Below are positions 15,086 through 18,584 of a stretch of DNA of 18,584 nt, piece by piece. Made by a program: the position numbers and the translations under genes. Source of the stretch: Gammaproteobacteria bacterium. GTDB lineage: Bacteria > Gemmatimonadota > Gemmatimonadetes > Longimicrobiales > Gaopeijiaceae. The stretch lies in NCBI GenBank assembly GCA_009843625.1, contig VYDD01000255.1, positions 1 through 18,584 of the forward strand, in the 5' to 3' direction. The notes below the pieces were generated by a model. That model saw nothing but the letters and a program-made list of their open reading frames with translations. It did not search any database and was not told where the DNA came from. Within the stretch, counting starts at the first letter, position 1, and every line of letters starts with the position of its first letter.

Positions 15086-16327
15086 ATGGAACCCTATCTC
15101 GGTCCTGATCACGCGCGTCTCCGCAAAGGCGTTCGAGCCTTCGCGCTGGAACACATCACGCCCGTCGCGGCCGAGATCGACCGCACCCAGACCTTCCCGT
15201 GGGAGAACGTGCGCGCGATGGGCGAGATGGGACTCCTGGGCGTGCCCATTCCCGAAGAGTACGGAGGCATGGGACGCGACTACCTGAGCTACATCCTCGT
15301 CGTCGAGGAGTTGGCGCGGCATGACGCCAGCCACGCCATCACGGTGTCGGCGCACACGACCCTCGGCGCGAGCCCGATCCTGACGTTCGGGACCGAGGCG
15401 CAGAAGCGCAGATACCTGCCCCTGCTCGCCAGCGGCCGCGTGCTGGGAGGCTTCGGGCTCACCGAGCCGGCGGCGGGATCGGATTCGGCGGGCACCCGCA
15501 CGCGCGCGGTCCGCGAGGGAGACGGCTACCGCATCAACGGCTCCAAGATCTTCATCACGCATGCCGGCGTCGGGGAGATCTTCACCATCACCGCGCTTAC
15601 CAATCCGGCGCGGGGCACCCGTGGCATCACCAGCTTCATCGTCACCAAGCCGACGTGCGACCTCGAGACGGCGCGCCGCCTGGGGGTGGGGCACTCGACG
15701 GAACTCGATTTCACCCGCGGCGTACGGGCGGGCGGCAAGGAAGACAAGATGGGGTGGCGGGCTTCGGATACCCGCGAGCTGGTGCTGGACAACGTCTTCG
15801 TACCGGCCGGGAACCGGCTCGGAGCCGAGGGCGAGGGGTTCGTCAACTTCATGCGCACCCTCGATGCCGGGCGCATTGGAATCGCCGCCCTGGCTCTCGG
15901 CATCGCCGAGGGAGCTTTTGACGCCGCCCTGGAGTATACGTTGCAACGGAAACGTTACGGGCACAGGATTTACGACTATCAGGCGGTTCAATTCCGCTTG
16001 TCCGACATGGCCACGGGGATCCAGGCCGCCAGGCATCTGACCTATCACGCGGCCTGGCTCAAGGATCAGGGACGCCCCTTCTCCAAGGAAGCCTCCATGG
16101 CGAAGCTGTTCGCCTCGGAGCTGTCGATGCGCGCCACCACGGAGGCGGTCGAGCTTCTGGGAGGCGCCGGGTACACGAACGACTACCCGGTGGAACGGAT
16201 GTTTCGCGACGCGAAAGTGTGCGAGATCGGAGAGGGCACGAGCGAGATTCAGCGCTTGCTGATCGCTCGCCACCTGGTGCGCGAGGTCGGCGGAGGCGGA
16301 ATGGCTGCAGAGCTGAAGGCGGGGTAG
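15086..16327 (+). CDS. Acyl-CoA dehydrogenase
   Basis: 413 residues, FAD-dependent acyl-CoA dehydrogenase that forms a 2-enoyl-CoA and passes electrons to ETF. Signature segments: FGLTEPAAGSD (123-133), NGSKIFITHAG, the FAD/CoA strand KMGWRASDTRELVLDNVFVP (221-240), RKRYGHRIYDYQAVQF (288-303), and ELLGGAGYTNDYPVERMFRDAK. The catalytic base position is Glu383 in IGEGTSEIQR. A segment of about 20 residues (190-217, with GHSTELDFTRGVRAG) is inserted before GKEDKMG compared with typical short-chain enzymes. AGGA (15075-15078) precedes the ATG at 15086; a GTG at 15083 is adjacent. It may supply the enoyl-CoA for the carboxylase/hydratase operon at the start of the window, as LiuA or AtuD do, but this is inference. 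Confidence 0.92.
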   Translation: MEPYLGPDHARLRKGVRAFALEHITPVAAEIDRTQTFPWENVRAMGEMGLLGVPIPEEYGGMGRDYLSYILVVEELARHDASHAITVSAHTTLGASPILTFGTEAQKRRYLPLLASGRVLGGFGLTEPAAGSDSAGTRTRAVREGDGYRINGSKIFITHAGVGEIFTITALTNPARGTRGITSFIVTKPTCDLETARRLGVGHSTELDFTRGVRAGGKEDKMGWRASDTRELVLDNVFVPAGNRLGAEGEGFVNFMRTLDAGRIGIAALALGIAEGAFDAALEYTLQRKRYGHRIYDYQAVQFRLSDMATGIQAARHLTYHAAWLKDQGRPFSKEASMAKLFASELSMRATTEAVELLGGAGYTNDYPVERMFRDAKVCEIGEGTSEIQRLLIARHLVREVGGGGMAAELKAG

Positions 16328-16378
16328 GGAGGCCCTCGGGCGGTCCCGGGCCCCGCGACTCGCGGAGAAACCAGGGAT

Positions 16379-17893
16379 TTGAGGAGACAGATCATCATCA
16401 GCGCGTCCTCGCGCGAGACGCGGGTGGCGCTACTGGAAGACAAGAGACTCGTAGAATTGATGCTGGACCGCCCGGACCAGGGACGGTTGGTGGGCGATGT
16501 GTTCCTGGGCCGCGTAGAGGCGGTGCTTCCCGGCATTCAGGCGGCCTTCGTCGACATCGGCGTCGAGAAGGCGGGCTTTCTGCACGTCTCGGACGTGGTT
16601 CACCAGGACGGTGAACCGTCGGAGAACGGCCGCGACGGCCAGAACACGCCGATCCAGAAACTGCTCAACAAGGGCGACCGGGTCACCGTGCAGGTCACCA
16701 AGGAGCCCATCGGCACCAAGGGACCGCGCCTGACCGGCCAGGTCTCGCTGGCGGGCCGCTTCCTCGTCTACATGCCGTTCTCGTCGCGCGTCGGCGTGAG
16801 CCGCAAGATCGAGGACCGCAGGCAGCGGTCGCGGCTGCGTGCCCTTGCCCGCAGGGTGGTGCCGGCCGATTCCGGCGGGGTGATCGTGCGCACGGTGGGG
16901 GAGGAGGCGACGGAGAAGCGGTTCGCGCGCGAGTTCGAGACCCTGCGGGGGAGCTGGCTGGAGATCCAGCGGACGGCGAAGGCCGCTGCCGAGCCCGGGG
17001 TCGTGCGCCGCGAAGCGCGTCTGATCAGCGGCGTCATCCGGGATCTGTTCAGCGACAAGTTCGACTCGCTGACGGTGGATTCCCCCGTCATCTTTCGCGA
17101 GATCGAGGGTTACGTGCAGGGCGTGGCTCCCGATCTGCTGGACCGGCTGAAGCTGTACCGGGGCCAGGAGCCGCTGTTCGACGTTCACGGCATCGAGGAG
17201 GAGATCCACCGCTCGTTCCGGCGCAAGGTGGGGCTCAAGTCCGGCGGCCATCTGGTGATCGAGCCGACCGAGGCGCTGGTTTCGATCGATGTGAACACCG
17301 GGCGGTTCGCCGGCAGGAAGAAGAACGATCCCGCCTCGCTCATCCTGAAAACCAACCTGGAGGCGGCGCGCGAGATCGCCCGCCAGCTCCGGCTGCGCGA
17401 CGTCGGTGGAATCGTGGTCGTGGACTTCATCGACATGGACACGCAGAAGGACCGCGACAAGGTGTTGCACGAACTCCGCACCCACCTGGGGCGCGACCGT
17501 GCGCGCACCCGCGCGTTCGCCGTCTCCGAACTCGGGCTGATCGAGATGACCCGCCAGCGGGTGCGGCCGTCGATCTTCACCTCGATCACGGACGCGTGCA
17601 CCCATTGCGGAGGGCTGGGCCGCGTCTTCGCGCCCGACACCGTGATGCGCCGGGTGGAGCGCAGCCTCAAGCGCGCTGCCGCGGCGAAGAGCGAGCGCAG
17701 TCTCACGGTGCGCATCCATCCCGAGGTGGCGCTGCACGTGCTCGACTCGGAGCCGGACTTTCGCAACCGGGTGTCGAGCGCCACCGGCCTGGAGATCAGC
17801 CTGCGCGACGATCCTCTGCTGGGCGAAGACGAGTTCCGCCTGCTCTCGGGCCGGGCCCAGGTGGACGTCACGGGGAAGTACGCGACGGTCTAG
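16379..17893 (+). CDS. rng: Ribonuclease G (RNase E/G family)
   Basis: 504 residues. The family's N-terminal strand (MRRQIIISASSRETRVALLE) begins at a TTG codon at 16379, the start that fits the family alignment; GGAG (16364-16367) lies 11 bases upstream. An S1-like RNA-binding domain follows (about 35-125: GDVFLGRVEAVLPGIQAAFVDIG, GFLHVSDV). The RNase H-like catalytic region has Asp304 in SIDVNTG and Asp349 in VVVDFID, which bind Mg2+, and the zinc-link motif CTHCGG (Cys407, Cys410) that joins subunits. It lacks the long C-terminal scaffold of RNase E, so RNase G is the better name. It matures rRNA and decays mRNA in the cytosol. Its place just before rplU and rpmA is a conserved bacterial arrangement. 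Confidence 0.95.
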   Translation: MRRQIIISASSRETRVALLEDKRLVELMLDRPDQGRLVGDVFLGRVEAVLPGIQAAFVDIGVEKAGFLHVSDVVHQDGEPSENGRDGQNTPIQKLLNKGDRVTVQVTKEPIGTKGPRLTGQVSLAGRFLVYMPFSSRVGVSRKIEDRRQRSRLRALARRVVPADSGGVIVRTVGEEATEKRFAREFETLRGSWLEIQRTAKAAAEPGVVRREARLISGVIRDLFSDKFDSLTVDSPVIFREIEGYVQGVAPDLLDRLKLYRGQEPLFDVHGIEEEIHRSFRRKVGLKSGGHLVIEPTEALVSIDVNTGRFAGRKKNDPASLILKTNLEAAREIARQLRLRDVGGIVVVDFIDMDTQKDRDKVLHELRTHLGRDRARTRAFAVSELGLIEMTRQRVRPSIFTSITDACTHCGGLGRVFAPDTVMRRVERSLKRAAAAKSERSLTVRIHPEVALHVLDSEPDFRNRVSSATGLEISLRDDPLLGEDEFRLLSGRAQVDVTGKYATV

Positions 17894-17910
17894 GCGCGTG
17901 CCCGGTGCCC

Positions 17911-17938
17911 TTGACCTCTCCGGGCGACTCTGTAGCTT
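17911..17938 (+). promoter_or_regulatory. Likely sigma70-type promoter for rplU-rpmA
   Basis: TTGACC (17911-17916, five of six consensus matches) and TAGCTT (17933-17938) are separated by 16 bases in the 113-base gap after rng. Transcription from about 17945 would give a leader of some 60 bases before rplU, with the small hairpin GGCT-gcgg-AGCC inside or next to the start. Prediction from sequence only. Confidence 0.5.
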
Positions 17939-18006
17939 TTTCGGGCTGCGGAGCCTTGTGACGCAGGCCCCGTGTCCGGGATCTCCATCTACGTGAAGAG
18001 GCAGGC

Positions 18007-18321
18007 ATGTACGCGGTGTTCGAGAGCGGCGGAAAGCAGTTCAGGGCCGAGCTGGGTCAACGGCTCCGGATTCCCGCGCTTGCCGCCGAGGAGGGCTCGA
18101 CGGTCACCTTCGACCGCGTGCTGATCACAGGTGGAGCGGATGGCGAACCGGAGGTCGGGACGCCCACGGTCGAGGGCGCCGCGGTGCGGGCCGAGGTGCT
18201 GGCGCACGGCAAGGACCGGAAGCTCATCATCTTCAAGCGCAAGCGCCGGAAGGGATACCGCAAGAAGCAGGGTCACCGCCAGAAGTTCACCGAAGTGCGC
18301 ATCGACGAGATCGTCACGTAG
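18007..18321 (+). CDS. rplU: 50S ribosomal protein L21
   Basis: 104 residues, the usual length. Family hallmarks: MYAVFESGGKQFRAELGQRLRI at the N-terminus, the TFDRVLITGG strand, and the very basic 23S rRNA-binding stretch KLIIFKRKRRKGYRKKQGHRQ (77-97) followed by FTEVRIDEI. AAGAGG (17996-18001) lies 5 bases before the ATG. L21 is an early-assembling large-subunit protein. It is followed 26 bases later by rpmA, the standard L21-L27 pair, and preceded by rng. Confidence 0.98.
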   Translation: MYAVFESGGKQFRAELGQRLRIPALAAEEGSTVTFDRVLITGGADGEPEVGTPTVEGAAVRAEVLAHGKDRKLIIFKRKRRKGYRKKQGHRQKFTEVRIDEIVT

Positions 18322-18347
18322 CAGTCCGAGCCGGGGAGGAACCCGAG

Positions 18348-18584
18348 ATGGCACACAAGAAAGGCGTCGGCTCAAGCCGAAACGGACGCGACTCGAAGCC
18401 GAAGTTCCTGGGCGTCAAGCGCTACGGCGGACAGCCCGTGACCGCGGGCAGCATCCTCGTGCGCCAGCGGGGCACCCGCTTCCATCCCGGCACCAACGTC
18501 GGCAGGGGGGGGGACGACACCCTGTTCGCCCTGGTCGCCGGGGTGTTGAAGTTCGGCCGGCGCCGCACCCGCAATTTCTTTACG
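18348..18584 (+). CDS. rpmA: 50S ribosomal protein L27, 3'-truncated by window end
   Basis: 79 codons are visible of roughly 85 expected; the gene continues past the window. The N-terminus MAHKKGVGSSRNGRDS begins directly with the family's conserved AHKKG, which reaches the peptidyl-transferase centre; there is no cleavable Firmicutes-type extension. LGVKRYGGQPVTAGSILVRQRGT and FHPGTNVGRGGDDTLFA follow. GGGGAGGA (18333-18340) is a strong ribosome binding site 7 bases before the ATG. Nine consecutive G (18505-18513) encode part of RGG. The visible end (KFGRRRTRNFFT) is within the variable C-terminal region. Confidence 0.97.
   Translation, partial: MAHKKGVGSSRNGRDSKPKFLGVKRYGGQPVTAGSILVRQRGTRFHPGTNVGRGGDDTLFALVAGVLKFGRRRTRNFFT

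Overview
The window is about 18.6 kb of very GC-rich bacterial chromosome with tightly packed genes. It looks like Gemmatimonadota, or a close high-GC Gram-negative relative. The pointers are lipoproteins with lipoboxes, exported hydrolases whose signal peptides end in AQ, a DUF1028 protein carrying a peptidoglycan-binding tail, a CxxC 6-bladed beta-propeller lipoprotein, and a CoA-metabolism operon built around AtuA (DUF1446) proteins. The phylum is inferred from gene content and style, not from a marker-gene comparison. I saw no tRNA, rRNA, CRISPR array, insertion sequence or phage gene.

Region 1 (1-4995, + strand) is an acyl-CoA operon with start/stop overlaps or very short gaps at most junctions. 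It holds the end of a B12-binding methylmalonyl-CoA mutase subunit, an acyl-CoA carboxylase carboxyltransferase subunit, an AtuA/DUF1446 protein, the separate small AtuA ferredoxin-fold protein, an enoyl-CoA hydratase/isomerase and a two-helix membrane protein. The carboxylase, AtuA and hydratase set recalls the acyclic-terpene (atu) and leucine (liu) pathways: carboxylate an acyl-CoA, then hydrate the product. The biotin carboxylase/carrier subunit is not in the window.

Region 2 (4977-11712, alternating strands) is a group of hydrolases, mostly exported. It contains an M20 metallopeptidase, an N-acyl-D-amino-acid deacylase-like lipoprotein behind a hairpin-rich leader, a secreted DUF1028 Ntn-fold protein with a peptidoglycan-binding domain, a secreted TIM-barrel amidohydrolase and a PQQ-dependent sugar dehydrogenase lipoprotein. 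A role in scavenging peptides, N-acyl amino acids or wall fragments is plausible but inferred.

Region 3 (11953-16327, + strand) carries a RecQ helicase lacking the usual C-terminal HRDC domain, a beta-propeller lipoprotein, and an acyl-CoA dehydrogenase. The dehydrogenase is preceded by a strikingly AT-rich promoter/operator with nested inverted repeats, the best regulatory signal in the window. This enzyme could feed the region 1 pathway.

Region 4 (16379-18584, + strand) is the conserved housekeeping block rng (RNase G), rplU (L21) and rpmA (L27, cut by the window end), with a likely sigma70-type promoter before rplU.

The strongest leads are the AT-rich operator, the AtuA-centred operon with AtuA split in two, the structured leader of the deacylase-like gene, and the palindromic in-frame insertion in the carboxyltransferase linker. 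I found no clearly new defence or mobile system.
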